Shown: piece by piece, positions 42,724 through 52,039 of the stretch
Layout of the letters: every line of letters starts with the position of its first letter
Numbering within the stretch: the first letter of the stretch is position 1
Source of the DNA: DATBJJ01 sp963750915
GTDB lineage: Bacteria; Acidobacteriota; Vicinamibacteria; Vicinamibacterales; 2-12-FULL-66-21
Direction of reading: 5' to 3'
Length of the DNA: 64,000 nt
Assembly: GCA_963750915.1 (NCBI GenBank)
Contig: CAVVSF010000002.1
Span: forward strand, 682,001-746,000
Translations under genes and position numbers: made by a program
The notes under the pieces: model-generated
The model's database searches: none
What the model was told of the DNA's origin: nothing
Seen by the model: only the letters and a program-made list of their open reading frames with translations

Positions 42724-44430
42724 ATGGATTCGAATCTCCTGAAGACGAAGTCGATCGAGCAGCTGGTCGGCGACGCGGAGAGCGGTGCGAAAGCGCTGAA
42801 GCGGACGCTGACGGCGATGGACCTGACGCTGCTCGGCATCGGCGCGATCATCGGAACCGGCATCTTCGTCCTGACCGGGACTGCCGCCGCCAACCAGGCG
42901 GGGCCGGCCATCGTCCTCTCCTACGTTCTCGCCGGGCTCGCCTGCGCCTTCGCGGCGCTGTGCTACGCCGAGTTCGCGGCGATGATTCCGATCTCGGGCA
43001 GCGCTTATACCTACGCTTACGCCACGCTGGGAGAGATTTTCGCCTGGATGATCGGCTGGGACCTGATCCTCGAGTACGCGGTCGGATCGATGACCGTCGC
43101 GGTCGGGTGGAGCGGGTACTTCCAGCGCATTCTCGCCGGCTTTGGTCTTCACCTGCCGGCCTGGATGTCAGCGGCGCCGGCAGCCGGCGTCGAAGGCGCC
43201 ATCGTCAACCTGCCGGCCATCATCATCGTTCTCGTCATCTCCGCCCTGCTGGTCATCGGTGTGCGCGAGAGCGCCCGCGCCAACGCGGTCATGGTCGCGG
43301 TCAAGATGGCGGCGATCCTCTTCTTCATCATCGTCGGCGCCAACTACGTCGAGCCGGCCAACTGGCAGCCGTTCATGCCGTATGGCTTCGCCGGTGTCTC
43401 GGCGGCGGCGGCGGTCGTCTTCTTCGCGTACATCGGTTTCGACGCGGTATCGACCACCGCTGAAGAGGCAAAGAATCCGAGCCGCGATCTGCCGATAGGC
43501 ATCATCGCCTCGCTCGTCATCTGCACGGCGCTGTATCTCATCGTCGCCGGCATCCTCAGCGGCATCATTCCGGTCGTCCAGTACAAGGACGATCCGCAGT
43601 TCCTCAACGCCCCGGTCGGCTACGCCCTGGCGGTCATGAAGATGGACTGGGCGGCGGGCCTGGTCTCGGCCGGCGCGGTTGCCGGCATCACCAGCGTGCT
43701 CCTGGTCATGCTCCTCAGCCAGCCGCGCATCTTCTTCGCGATGAGCCGCGATCAGCTGCTGCCGCCTGGCGTCAGCAAGGTGCACCCGAAGTACCGCACG
43801 CCCTACATCACGACGATGATCACCGGCGTCGTCGTCGCCGTCGTTGCCGGCTTTACGCCGATCAACATCCTCGGCGAGATGACCAGCATCGGCACGCTGT
43901 TCGCCTTCGTCGTCGTCTGCATGGCGGTCATCATGCTGCGGCGCCAGCGTCCGGATGCGCATCGGCCGTTCAAGGTGCCCGGCGGCTACGTGATTCCGGT
44001 GCTCGGGGTCGTGTCGTGCGCCTACCTCATGATCAGCCTGACGGTCATGACCTGGGTGCGATTCCTGGTCTGGCTCGATCTCGGGATGATTCTCTACTGG
44101 TTCTACGGCCGCACCCACAGCCAGCTGGCGGACAAGGCCGAAGCGGCGGCGCGGTCCGCGGCAGAGAACCTCGGCAACTTCCTCAGGATGGCCGGTTACA
44201 TGCTGGTCTTCAACGGTTTCAGCATCACCCTGCTCGGGCTGATGACAGAGTGGGGCGTGACGACCGAGGAGCTGGCGAAGTGGCACGAGCTCGACGCCGT
44301 GCTGACGCGCTGGTTCGGCGTCCACATCAATCCCGAGATCGCGGATGCCTTCGGCCTCAAGATTCTGGTCGTCGGCGTCGTCGCGGCCGCCGTCGGCTAT
44401 GCCCTGACGCGGTCGTCGTCGAAGAAGTAG
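42724..44430 (+). CDS. Amino-acid permease (APC superfamily, cationic-amino-acid-transporter type)
   Basis: Inner-membrane transporter of 568 residues with about 12-14 hydrophobic segments. The first helix carries the APC signature GIGAIIGTGIFVLTG. AEFAAMIPISGSAYTYAYATLGE and FFAYIGFDAVSTTAEEAKNPSRDLPIGI are typical of the CAT/YfnA branch that takes up basic or branched amino acids. A soluble loop of about 60 residues (ADKAEAAARSAAENLG) precedes the last helices. Good GGAGGG site 7 bases before the ATG. Substrate is not determinable here. Confidence 0.92.
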   Translation: MDSNLLKTKSIEQLVGDAESGAKALKRTLTAMDLTLLGIGAIIGTGIFVLTGTAAANQAGPAIVLSYVLAGLACAFAALCYAEFAAMIPISGSAYTYAYATLGEIFAWMIGWDLILEYAVGSMTVAVGWSGYFQRILAGFGLHLPAWMSAAPAAGVEGAIVNLPAIIIVLVISALLVIGVRESARANAVMVAVKMAAILFFIIVGANYVEPANWQPFMPYGFAGVSAAAAVVFFAYIGFDAVSTTAEEAKNPSRDLPIGIIASLVICTALYLIVAGILSGIIPVVQYKDDPQFLNAPVGYALAVMKMDWAAGLVSAGAVAGITSVLLVMLLSQPRIFFAMSRDQLLPPGVSKVHPKYRTPYITTMITGVVVAVVAGFTPINILGEMTSIGTLFAFVVVCMAVIMLRRQRPDAHRPFKVPGGYVIPVLGVVSCAYLMISLTVMTWVRFLVWLDLGMILYWFYGRTHSQLADKAEAAARSAAENLGNFLRMAGYMLVFNGFSITLLGLMTEWGVTTEELAKWHELDAVLTRWFGVHINPEIADAFGLKILVVGVVAAAVGYALTRSSSKK

Positions 44431-44444
44431 CGCGGGACCGGCGG

Positions 44445-45374
44445 ATGGGCGCGCGACTGCTGGACGGCCCGACGGTAGCGGCCGCGATCCGCGAGGCGAT
44501 CCAGCCGGAGGTGGAGGCGTTCACTGCCGCCGCCGGCCGGCCGCCGGGGCTGGGCATCGTGCTCGTCGGCGACAACCCCGCGTCGGAGATCTATGTCGGC
44601 AGCAAGGTAAAGTCTGGCGCCGAGGGCGGCCTGCGCGTCGACCTCGAGCGCCTGCCCGCCAGCGCGACGCTCGAAGAGCTGCTCGCGCTCGTCCGGCGCC
44701 TCAACGCCAGCGCGGCCCACGACGGCATCCTCGTGCAGGCGCCGCTGCCGGCGGCGATGGGGAAGGACGCGGCGCAGCAGGTCTTCGATGCGATCGATCC
44801 CGCCAAGGACGTCGACGGCTTCCATCCCCACAATGCCGGCCTGCTGTTCCAGGGCCGGCCGCATCTCGTGCCGTGCACGCCAGCCGGCGTCATGGTGATG
44901 CTCGATCACTACGGCATTCCGGTGGCCGGCGCCCGCGCCGTGGTCATCGGGCGAAGCGAGATCGTCGGCAAGCCGATGGCGGCCCTGCTGCTGCGGCGCG
45001 ACGCCACGGTCACGATCTGCCACTCGAAGACACCCGACCTCGCCGCGACGGCGGCGGCCGCCGACATCCTCGTCGCCGCGATCGGGCGGGCCGGATTCGT
45101 GACGCCTGATTTCGTCAAGCCGGGAGCGACGGTCGTCGATGTCGGCATCAACCGGGTGACCGATGCGGCGCTGGCGCAGTCGCTGTTCGAACCAGACTCG
45201 CCGCGGCTGGCCGTCTTCGAGAAGCGCGGCTCGGTCGTCGTCGGCGACGTTCACCCGCGCGTCGCCACCGTTGCCGGTGCGTTGACGCCGGTGCCGGGCG
45301 GCGTCGGGCCGCTGACCGTCGCGATGCTGCTCAGGAACACGGTGACCGCCGCCAGGGTTCGCGCGGGCGTCTGA
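44445..45374 (+). CDS. folD: Methylene-tetrahydrofolate dehydrogenase/cyclohydrolase
   Basis: Bifunctional one-carbon enzyme of 309 residues. The catalytic Tyr/Lys are in SEIYVGSKVKSGAEGGL. DGILVQAPLP differs from the usual QLPLP by one residue. DVDGFHPHNAGLL, VIGRSEIVGKPMAALLLRRDATVTICHSKT, VVDVGINRV and TPVPGGVGPLTVAMLLRNT complete the family pattern. The ATG is 12 bases after the permease stop, so the genes form one unit. Confidence 0.96.
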   Translation: MGARLLDGPTVAAAIREAIQPEVEAFTAAAGRPPGLGIVLVGDNPASEIYVGSKVKSGAEGGLRVDLERLPASATLEELLALVRRLNASAAHDGILVQAPLPAAMGKDAAQQVFDAIDPAKDVDGFHPHNAGLLFQGRPHLVPCTPAGVMVMLDHYGIPVAGARAVVIGRSEIVGKPMAALLLRRDATVTICHSKTPDLAATAAAADILVAAIGRAGFVTPDFVKPGATVVDVGINRVTDAALAQSLFEPDSPRLAVFEKRGSVVVGDVHPRVATVAGALTPVPGGVGPLTVAMLLRNTVTAARVRAGV

Positions 45375-45375
45375 G

Positions 45376-45960
45376 ATGGTGCGCGCGGCGCTGACCGGCG
45401 GCATCGCCACGGGCAAGTCGTATTGCCTTGGCCGTTTTGCCGCCCTGGGCGCGGCAACGATCGACGCCGACCAGCTGGCGCGGCAGGCCGTCGAGCCCGG
45501 CACGCCAGGCTTGCAGCGCGTCGTCGAGCGCTTCGGCCCCGACATCCTGCGCCAAGACGGCACCCTCGATCGTCCCGCCCTCGGTCGCATCGTCTTCGCC
45601 GACCGCACCGCCCGCGCCGACCTCGAGGCCATCATCCACCCCGAGGTCTACCGGCGCATCGGCGAGTGGTTCGCCAACCTGCCAGCCGGCACTCGCGTCG
45701 CCATCGCCGACATCCCGCTGCTGTTCGAGACCGGCCAGGAACACGACTTCGATCGTGTCATCGTCGCGGCCTGCGCCCCCGCCGAACAACTGCGCCGTCT
45801 CATGGCCCGCGAGGCCCTCGACGAGCCTGCAGCCCGCGCCCGCCTCGACGCGCAGTGGCCGATCGACGCCAAGGTCGCGCGCGCCGACTACGTCATCCGC
45901 ACCGACGGCAGCTTTTCCGAAACGGATCTCGCCGTCCGGCGAGCCTTCGAGAGCCTTTAG
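45376..45960 (+). CDS. coaE: Dephospho-CoA kinase
   Basis: Final step of coenzyme A synthesis; 194 residues. P-loop ALTGGIATGKS at the N-terminus, TIDADQLARQAVEPG, IADIPLLFETG and the C-terminal YVIRTDGSFSETDL motif. It begins 1 base after the folD stop. Its stop at 45960 touches the left repeat arm of the next element. Confidence 0.96.
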   Translation: MVRAALTGGIATGKSYCLGRFAALGAATIDADQLARQAVEPGTPGLQRVVERFGPDILRQDGTLDRPALGRIVFADRTARADLEAIIHPEVYRRIGEWFANLPAGTRVAIADIPLLFETGQEHDFDRVIVAACAPAEQLRRLMAREALDEPAARARLDAQWPIDAKVARADYVIRTDGSFSETDLAVRRAFESL

Positions 45961-46067
45961 GAAGAAAGTTCGAAGGTCGAAGTTAGAAGTTCAAAGGGAA
46001 GCTCGAAGCTCGAAGCTCGCAAGAAGGGCGAAGGGCGAAGGGCGAAGGGCGAAGGGCGAAGGGCGCG
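45961..46067 (+). repeat. Left heptanucleotide repeat arm
   Basis: Starts immediately at the coaE stop. The outer part has AAGTTCGAAGGTCGAAGTT-like heptads and GCTCGAA (two full copies plus a partial, 46001-46020). The inner part is six perfect tandem GAAGGGC units (46023-46064). The repeat period is 7 bases throughout. The right arm (46563-46731) has the same architecture in reverse orientation. Confidence 0.85.
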
Positions 46068-46178
46068 AATACTTCTACCTCTAAGCTCAATCAGGCCTTC
46101 ATTTTCTTCACCCTTGGCGTGTGGTCGTCGGGATTCCAAGGCGAATTGCGGCGGAACGGCTTGTGCCTTACCTGAAGT

Positions 46179-46538
46179 GTGCTCAACCGCAAGCCGTGGG
46201 ATCTGCGGGTGCGAACAGCCGCGTTCGCCAAAGATGTCGTCATCTACTGCCGGACGCTTCCCGCCACCGACGAGGCGCGAGAAGTCGCTGGCCAACTGCG
46301 GCGCGCCGCGCGATCGGTCGCGGCAAACTATCGTGCCGCAAAGCGCGGACGTTCGAAGCTCGAGTTCATCGCGAAGATTGGGATCGCCCTGGAAGAAGCT
46401 GACGAAGCAGAGTTCTGGCTCTGCCATCTGCTGGACACCGCGATTATGAGCGGCAAGGAGACCGAGAGCTTACACAAAGAGGCGGGAGAACTTGTTGCTA
46501 TCTTGACGACGACGCAGAGAAACGCACGGGGACGATAA
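46179..46538 (+). CDS. Four-helix-bundle protein of the S23/23S-rRNA-IVP type
   Basis: 119 residues from a GTG start. Recognisable family features are WDLRVRTAAFAKDVVIYCRTLP, REVAGQLRRAARSVAANYRAA (the conserved RRAxxSVxANxxEG-like helix), KLEFIAKIGIALEEADEAEFWL and a final helix ESLHKEAGELVAIL. Relatives are encoded inside intervening sequences of 23S rRNA genes and by diversity-generating retroelements (Avd), where the bundle binds nucleic acid. Here it is a stand-alone gene tightly enclosed by opposing heptad-repeat arms between two unrelated housekeeping genes. Possible nucleic-acid-binding partner of the repeats. Confidence 0.82.
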   Translation: MLNRKPWDLRVRTAAFAKDVVIYCRTLPATDEAREVAGQLRRAARSVAANYRAAKRGRSKLEFIAKIGIALEEADEAEFWLCHLLDTAIMSGKETESLHKEAGELVAILTTTQRNARGR

Positions 46539-46562
46539 CGGCGACTTCAGACTTTGGTACGG

Positions 46563-46731
46563 CGCGCTTCGCCTTCAACTTTCGTAGTTGAATCTTCGCC
46601 CTTGTCCCTTGTCCCTTGTCCCTTGTCCCTTGTCCCTTGTCCCTTGTCCTTTCGTCCTTCAACTTCGACCTTCGAAGTTCCAACTTCCAATTTCCTTCGA
46701 ACTTCGAACTTCGCCCTTCGAACTTGCAAAA
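46563..46731 (-). repeat. Right heptanucleotide repeat arm, inverted relative to the left
   Basis: Contains seven perfect CCCTTGT units (46599-46647; ACAAGGG on the minus strand). Degenerate TTCGAAC/TTCGACC heptads then run to the lapB stop at 46732. Its reverse complement shares TTCGAAGGTCGAAGTT (16 bases) with the left arm. Confidence 0.85.
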
Positions 46732-47940
46732 CTACTCTGCCGATTCCTTGGCCGGGGCGATCCGTTCTTCGATGAACGTGTTCCACTCGTGGCATTGCGG
46801 GCATTGCCAGAGCAGTTCGGTGCTGCGGTAGCGGCAGCGGATGCAGATGTGCGGGTCGAGGTAGAAGACCGAGTCTCTCGTCAGCTCGACGTAGCGGGCG
46901 ACCAGTGCGGGCTGCAGATCGAGCTGCGACAGGGTCTGCCAGATGGCCTGGTGCAAGTCGAGGGCGTGCGGGTTGTGGGCCAGCGCTTCGAAGAGCAACT
47001 CCAGCGCCTCAGCGGCCGAGTCGTGAGCGGAGAGGTGGCGGCCGAGCGCGAGCCGGGCCCGCCAGTCGAGCGGCGCCGCGGCAATCAGGCGGCGGCACAG
47101 GGCCGGGAAGCGGCCCGCCTCACCAAGCTTGGGATAGGCGGCTTCGAGGCGCGAGAACGCCAGGTACGCTCGTTCCGGCGCGGTCTCGATCAGCCGCTCC
47201 CATGCCGCGATCGCGCCGGCGGTGTCGCCCTGGTAGAAGCGCACGTCGCCGAGGTTGAGGTACGCCGGCACGTTGTGCTGATCGAGGTCGATGGCGGCGT
47301 CGAAGCGGCGCGCGGCCTCGGTGTAGTCCATGCGCTTCAGCGCTTCGAGGCCAAGCTCGTTGTCGAGGAACGCGAGAATCTCCTGGTGGCGCGCCTGCGA
47401 AGTGTCCGAATCGCCCCGCGCCAGCTTCAGGCGCGTCGCGTAGGCTTCGGCCCACTGGTGCTGCTCTTCGTAGAGCTTCTCGAGATTGGCGAGCGCGTAC
47501 CGATTCTCGGGATCAAGCCGCAGCACCTCGGTGAACGCTTCGAGCGCGCGGTCGACGAAGCCGCCGCGCTTGTAGTCGAGGCCGAGGCACAGCAGGACGT
47601 TCGCGTGTTCGAGCTTGCGCAGGTTCGAGCGCTGCAGCAGTTTCTGATGTTCCTGGATCGCCCGCCCGACCTGCCCCTTCTCGCGATACAGGTTGCCGAG
47701 AATGAGGTGGATCTCGAGCGGATCGCCGGCCGCGGCCGCGGCCCTGGTCAGCTCGTCGATCGCCGGCTCGATCTGGTTGGTGACGAGGAAGTTCAGGCCG
47801 AGCATGTAGTGCGGCGATTCGCGCGCGCGGCGGCGATCGATCCACTGGCCGTCGCGCAGTTTGTAGCGTTCCCAGGCCTTGCCGATCGCGAGGCCGACCA
47901 GCAGCGCGACGAGCCCGGCGAGTACGAGCGAATCAGCCAT
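46732..47940 (-). CDS. lapB: LPS assembly protein LapB (YciM)
   Basis: Inner-membrane-anchored TPR protein that in E. coli recruits LpxC to FtsH and so balances LPS synthesis. 402 residues: N-terminal transmembrane helix (LVLAGLVALLVGLAIGKAWE), SPHYMLGLNFLVTNQIEPAIDEL, about eight TPR units, and a C-terminal rubredoxin-like zinc site CIRCRYRSTELLWQCPQC. It overlaps kdsC by 8 bases and ends the Kdo operon. Confidence 0.93.
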   Translation of the reverse strand: MADSLVLAGLVALLVGLAIGKAWERYKLRDGQWIDRRRARESPHYMLGLNFLVTNQIEPAIDELTRAAAAAGDPLEIHLILGNLYREKGQVGRAIQEHQKLLQRSNLRKLEHANVLLCLGLDYKRGGFVDRALEAFTEVLRLDPENRYALANLEKLYEEQHQWAEAYATRLKLARGDSDTSQARHQEILAFLDNELGLEALKRMDYTEAARRFDAAIDLDQHNVPAYLNLGDVRFYQGDTAGAIAAWERLIETAPERAYLAFSRLEAAYPKLGEAGRFPALCRRLIAAAPLDWRARLALGRHLSAHDSAAEALELLFEALAHNPHALDLHQAIWQTLSQLDLQPALVARYVELTRDSVFYLDPHICIRCRYRSTELLWQCPQCHEWNTFIEERIAPAKESAE

Positions 47941-48466
47941 GGTTCGGCGCCCCGTACTCGCGCAGCACGCCCTCCCACCGCGCCTGCGCCCGCAGGATCA
48001 GCTCGATCAATTCGCGTCCCGCGCCGCGGCCGCCGGCCTGGCTGCTGACCCAGTCCACCTGCGCCCGCACTTCGGTCGCCGCGTCCGCCGGCGCGGCGGA
48101 CAGCCCGACCCGGGCCAGCACCGGCAAGTCGAGCAGGTCGTCGCCCATGTAGGCGATGTCGGCATCCTCGAGCTGCGCGTCGGCGAGAATCCGTTCGTAG
48201 GTGGCAAGCTTGCTCATCGCGCCCTGCTCGACGATCCGGATCGCGAGCTGTGCCGCGCGGTGCGCCGTCGCGCCGGACGATCGCGCCGACAGCAGTCCGA
48301 CCATCAGCCCGGCCCGCTGCGCCCAGACGATGCCGGCGCCGTCGCGGATATGAAAGCCCTTCGACTCCGAGCCATCGGCGTGCATGACGACAGTGCCGTC
48401 GGTCAGTACACCGTCGACGTCGAACAGGACGAGCTTGATTCGGGAAGCCTTGGTCTCGACCGACAT
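47933..48466 (-). CDS. kdsC: Kdo 8-phosphate phosphatase
   Basis: HAD-family phosphatase releasing Kdo from Kdo-8-phosphate; 177 residues, tetrameric in the family. Motif I is LVLFDVDGVLTDG, then GFHIRDGAGI, VGLLSARSS, and motif IV AYMGDDLLDLPVL. It lies between kdsD and lapB. Confidence 0.94.
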   Translation of the reverse strand: MSVETKASRIKLVLFDVDGVLTDGTVVMHADGSESKGFHIRDGAGIVWAQRAGLMVGLLSARSSGATAHRAAQLAIRIVEQGAMSKLATYERILADAQLEDADIAYMGDDLLDLPVLARVGLSAAPADAATEVRAQVDWVSSQAGGRGAGRELIELILRAQARWEGVLREYGAPNHG

Positions 48467-48469
48467 CGC

Positions 48470-49447
48470 TCAGATCATCTGCAGACGCCACAGATCGTGG
48501 AGGTGCACGACACCTTCGACCGTGCCGCCGGCGTCGGTGACGACGACCGACGTGATCTTGTGGGTTTCCATGACCTTCAGCGCTTCGACGGCGAGGAGGT
48601 CGCGGCGGATGGTGAGGGGGCGCGGCGTCATCGCGTCGGCCGCGGTCAGCGACAGGACGTCGGCGGTCCGCGCCATCAGGCGGCGCAGGTCGCCGTCGGT
48701 GAAGACGCCGGCGAGGCGGCCCTTGCCGTCGACGACCGTCGTCATGCCGAGCCGCTTGCTCGACATCTCGTGGATGATCTCCGGCATCCGCGTCGTCAAC
48801 GTGACGATCGGCGCGGCGTCGGCGGCGTGCATGACGTTCTCGACCCGGGCCAGGCGCCGTCCGAGCTTGCCGGCCGGGTGCAGCGACGCGAACTCGTCCT
48901 CGCTAAAGCCCTTGCGCACGAGCAGCGTCATCGCCAGCGCGTCGCCCATGGCGAGGGCGGCAGTGGTGCTGGCAGTCGGAACGAGGTTCATCGGGCAGGC
49001 TTCGCTCGCGACCGAGCAGTCGAGGATGACGTCGGCGGCGCGGGCCAGCGTCGACGCCGGGTTGCCGGTCAGCGCGATCAGTCGTGCCCCGATGCGGCGG
49101 ATCGACTCGAGCAGCCGCAGCAGCTCGTCGGTCTCGCCGCTGTGCGAGAGCGCCAGCACGACGTCGTCATCGCGAATCGCCCCGAGGTCGCCGTGCGTCG
49201 CCTCGGCCGGGTGGAGGAACCAGGCCGAAGTGCCTGTGCTCGACAGCGTCGCCGAGATCTTTCGGCAGATGATGCCCGACTTGCCCATGCCGGTGACGAT
49301 GACCCGGCCCTTGCACTCGAACAGCAGCGTGACCGCGCGCTCGAAGTTGGCGTCGATGCGGTCGACCAGGCCGAGGATCGCTCCGGCCTCGATGCGAAGC
49401 ACCTTGCGCGCGAGCTCGAGGCCGGTATCGGTGTGGGTGCTCATCAT
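48470..49447 (-). CDS. kdsD: Arabinose-5-phosphate isomerase
   Basis: Makes D-arabinose 5-phosphate for Kdo synthesis; 325 residues. SIS domain with GMGKSGIICRKISATLSSTG, FLHPAEATHGDLG and ALSHSGETDELL, followed by two CBS domains. It overlaps kdsA by 4 bases. Confidence 0.95.
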   Translation of the reverse strand: MMSTHTDTGLELARKVLRIEAGAILGLVDRIDANFERAVTLLFECKGRVIVTGMGKSGIICRKISATLSSTGTSAWFLHPAEATHGDLGAIRDDDVVLALSHSGETDELLRLLESIRRIGARLIALTGNPASTLARAADVILDCSVASEACPMNLVPTASTTAALAMGDALAMTLLVRKGFSEDEFASLHPAGKLGRRLARVENVMHAADAAPIVTLTTRMPEIIHEMSSKRLGMTTVVDGKGRLAGVFTDGDLRRLMARTADVLSLTAADAMTPRPLTIRRDLLAVEALKVMETHKITSVVVTDAGGTVEGVVHLHDLWRLQMI

Positions 49448-50295
49448 CTCGTCCCGAGTGGTGTCGCGGGCGCGGCAGCCGCCTCGGTGGCAATCGCGTG
49501 AATCCTGACCAGCCGCCGCAGCAGCGGCTCGAGCAGATCCAGGCGCAGCGCGTTCTGGGCGTCGCTCCTGGCTTCCGACGGCCGCTCGTGCACTTCCATG
49601 AACACGCCGTCGACGCCGGCGGCGACGCCGGCCGAGGCCATCGGCTCGATGAACTCCGCCTGTCCGGCAGTAACGCCGTCGCCGGCGCCGGGGAGTTGCA
49701 GGCTGTGGGTGACGTCGTAGACGACGGGGTAGCCGAGCCGGCGCATGATGGGGAAGGCGCGCATGTCGACGACGAGGTTGTTGTAGCCGAACGAGTAGCC
49801 GCGCTCCGTCAGGATGACCCGCTGATTCCCGGCCGCGGTGACCTTGGCAATCGCGTGCTTCATGTCGCCGGGGGCGAGGAACTGGCCCTTCTTGATGTTG
49901 ACGACCTTGCCGGTGCGCGCCGCCGCTTCGAGCAGGTCCGTCTGGCGTGAGAGAAACGCCGGGATCTGCAGGACGTCGGCGACGTCGGCGACCGCCGCCG
50001 CGTGGGCGGGCTCGTGGATGTCGGTCAGGATCGCTACCCCGGCGCGCTCACGCACCCGCGCCAGCACCCGGCAGCCCTCGACGAGCCCGGGGCCGCGAAA
50101 CGACGTGCCCGAAGTCCGGTTGGCCTTGTCGTACGACGCCTTGAAGACGTACTGCACGCCCGCGCTCCGGGCGATATCGCGGATCGCGATCGCGAGATCG
50201 ACGGCGTGGGACTCGCTCTCGATGACGCACGGCCCGGCGATGAGGAGGAGCGATCCGTCCCCCACCGTCAGTCCGGCAAACGTGATGTGGTGCAC
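49444..50295 (-). CDS. kdsA: Kdo 8-phosphate synthase
   Basis: Condenses PEP and arabinose 5-phosphate; 283 residues. LIAGPCVIESESHAVDLA, FKASYDKANRTS, FRGPGLVEGCRVL, TDIHEPAHAAAV, NIKKGQFLAPGDM and PVVYDVTHSLQLPG are all KdsA signatures. It begins 7 bases after pyrG. Confidence 0.96.
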   Translation of the reverse strand: MHHITFAGLTVGDGSLLLIAGPCVIESESHAVDLAIAIRDIARSAGVQYVFKASYDKANRTSGTSFRGPGLVEGCRVLARVRERAGVAILTDIHEPAHAAAVADVADVLQIPAFLSRQTDLLEAAARTGKVVNIKKGQFLAPGDMKHAIAKVTAAGNQRVILTERGYSFGYNNLVVDMRAFPIMRRLGYPVVYDVTHSLQLPGAGDGVTAGQAEFIEPMASAGVAAGVDGVFMEVHERPSEARSDAQNALRLDLLEPLLRRLVRIHAIATEAAAAPATPLGTR

Positions 50296-50302
50296 TCGGC
50301 CT

Positions 50303-51979
50303 TTAACCTACCACGGACGTCGCGCGCTCCGCGGCCGCTGCGCGCTTGTGGCGGGCGCTCGCGTCGACGAACCCGGCAAACAGCGGATGCGGCTTCAGCG
50401 GCTTCGACTTGAACTCGGGGTGGAACTGCACCGCGACATACCAGGGATGTGTCGGCAGTTCCACGATCTCGACGAACTTGCCGTCGGTCGAGCGGCCGAC
50501 GATCTCGAGGCCGTGTTCGACGAGCGTCTTTTCGTAGAGGCAGTTGAACTCGTAACGGTGCCGATGGCGCTCGTCGATGACGTCAGTGCCATAGAGGTCT
50601 CGCGCCTTCGATCCGGCCTTGAGAACGCAGGCATACGATCCCAGGCGCATCGTGCCGCCGAGGTCGTCGACGCCGAGCAGGTCGCGCAGCTTGTAAATCA
50701 CCTTGATCGGTGTATCCGGGCTGCACTCGGTCGAATCGGCTTCCGCCAGGCCGCAGACATGGCGCGCATACTCGACCGTCGCCCACTGGAAGCCGTAGCA
50801 GATGCCGAAGTAGGGGACGCCGCGCTCACGGGCGATCTCCGCCGCCCGCATCATGCCGCGCGTGCCGCGGTCACCGAACCCGCCCGGCACCAGGATGCCG
50901 TGCGCGCCATCGAGCAGCTGTTCGCCGCCCGGCTGCTCGAGCGCTTCGGCCTCGACCCACCGGATGTTGACGCGAAGGCGGTGCTTGAAGCCGCCGTGAT
51001 ACAGCGCCTCGTTCAGGCTCTTGTACGAATCCTCATAGCCGACGTACTTGCCGACGACATGGATCGTGACTTCGTCGGTGGGGTTGCGGATGCGGTCGAC
51101 CAGATCGGCCCAGGCATCCATCTTGGCTTCTGTCTGCGGCAGGTGCAGGCGGTCGAGCAGGATGCGATCGAGGCCCTCGGCGGCGAGGACCAGCGGCACC
51201 TCGTAGATGCTCGAAACGTCCTTGGCGGTGATGACGGCTTCCTCGTCGACGTCACAGAACAGCGCGATCTTCCGCTTGATGTCCTGGTCGAGGAACCGAT
51301 CGGTGCGGCAGAGCAGGATGTCTGGCTGAATCCCGATGGCGCGCAGGTCGCGAACGCTGTGCTGCGTCGGCTTGGTCTTGAGCTCGCCGGCGGCGCCGAT
51401 GAACGGCACCAGCGTCAGGTGAATGTAGAGCGTGTTCTCGCGCCCGACGTCCTGTCGCAGCTGCCGGATCGCTTCGAGGAACGGCTGGCTCTCGATGTCG
51501 CCGACAGTGCCGCCGATCTCGACCAGGACGATGTCGACGTCCCCGGTGCCGACGGCGCGGATGCCTTCCTTGATCTCGTTGGTGATGTGCGGAATGACCT
51601 GCACGGTGCGGCCGAGGTAATCGCCGCGGCGCTCTTTCTGGATCACCGACAGGTAGATCTTGCCGGTCGTCCAGTTGTTGTTGCGCGTCGTCGTCTGGTT
51701 GGTGAAGCGCTCGTAGTGGCCGAGATCGAGGTCTGTCTCGGCGCCGTCGTCGGTGACGTAGACCTCGCCGTGCTGGTACGGGCTCATCGTGCCGGGATCG
51801 ACGTTGATGTAGGGGTCGAACTTCATCAGCGCGACCTTGTAGCCATGGCCCTCGAGCAGCGCGCCGATCGAGGCGGCGGCGAGCCCCTTGCCGAGCGAGG
51901 ATACAACTCCGCCCGTCACGAGGATGTACTTGACCGGTCTCGCAGGCCTGGTTTCCGGTGTCACGATGAGGTCGCCCAT
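50303..51979 (-). CDS. pyrG: CTP synthase
   Basis: Makes CTP from UTP, ATP and glutamine; 558 residues. The synthase domain opens KYILVTGGVVSSLGKGLAAA with KFDPYINVDPGTMSPYQHGE. The glutaminase domain has the nucleophile in YFGICYGFQWA and the His-Glu pair in AVQFHPEFKSKP. ATG 51979 is chosen for its GGAG site. CTP is the cosubstrate of KdsB encoded next to it. Confidence 0.96.
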   Translation of the reverse strand: MGDLIVTPETRPARPVKYILVTGGVVSSLGKGLAAASIGALLEGHGYKVALMKFDPYINVDPGTMSPYQHGEVYVTDDGAETDLDLGHYERFTNQTTTRNNNWTTGKIYLSVIQKERRGDYLGRTVQVIPHITNEIKEGIRAVGTGDVDIVLVEIGGTVGDIESQPFLEAIRQLRQDVGRENTLYIHLTLVPFIGAAGELKTKPTQHSVRDLRAIGIQPDILLCRTDRFLDQDIKRKIALFCDVDEEAVITAKDVSSIYEVPLVLAAEGLDRILLDRLHLPQTEAKMDAWADLVDRIRNPTDEVTIHVVGKYVGYEDSYKSLNEALYHGGFKHRLRVNIRWVEAEALEQPGGEQLLDGAHGILVPGGFGDRGTRGMMRAAEIARERGVPYFGICYGFQWATVEYARHVCGLAEADSTECSPDTPIKVIYKLRDLLGVDDLGGTMRLGSYACVLKAGSKARDLYGTDVIDERHRHRYEFNCLYEKTLVEHGLEIVGRSTDGKFVEIVELPTHPWYVAVQFHPEFKSKPLKPHPLFAGFVDASARHKRAAAAERATSVVG

Positions 51980-52039
51980 GTTTCTCCTAGCAGGTTGCGT
52001 GGTGATACGTGCCAACAGCCGACGAGTTGCTTGTAGTGC

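Noticed and set aside
46023..46064. CRISPR-like array
   Set aside because: Contiguous 7-base tandem units without spacers; not CRISPR.
47879..49501. 540-codon plus-strand frame opposite kdsC and kdsD
   Set aside because: Shadow of two recognised minus-strand enzymes; no recognisable domain.
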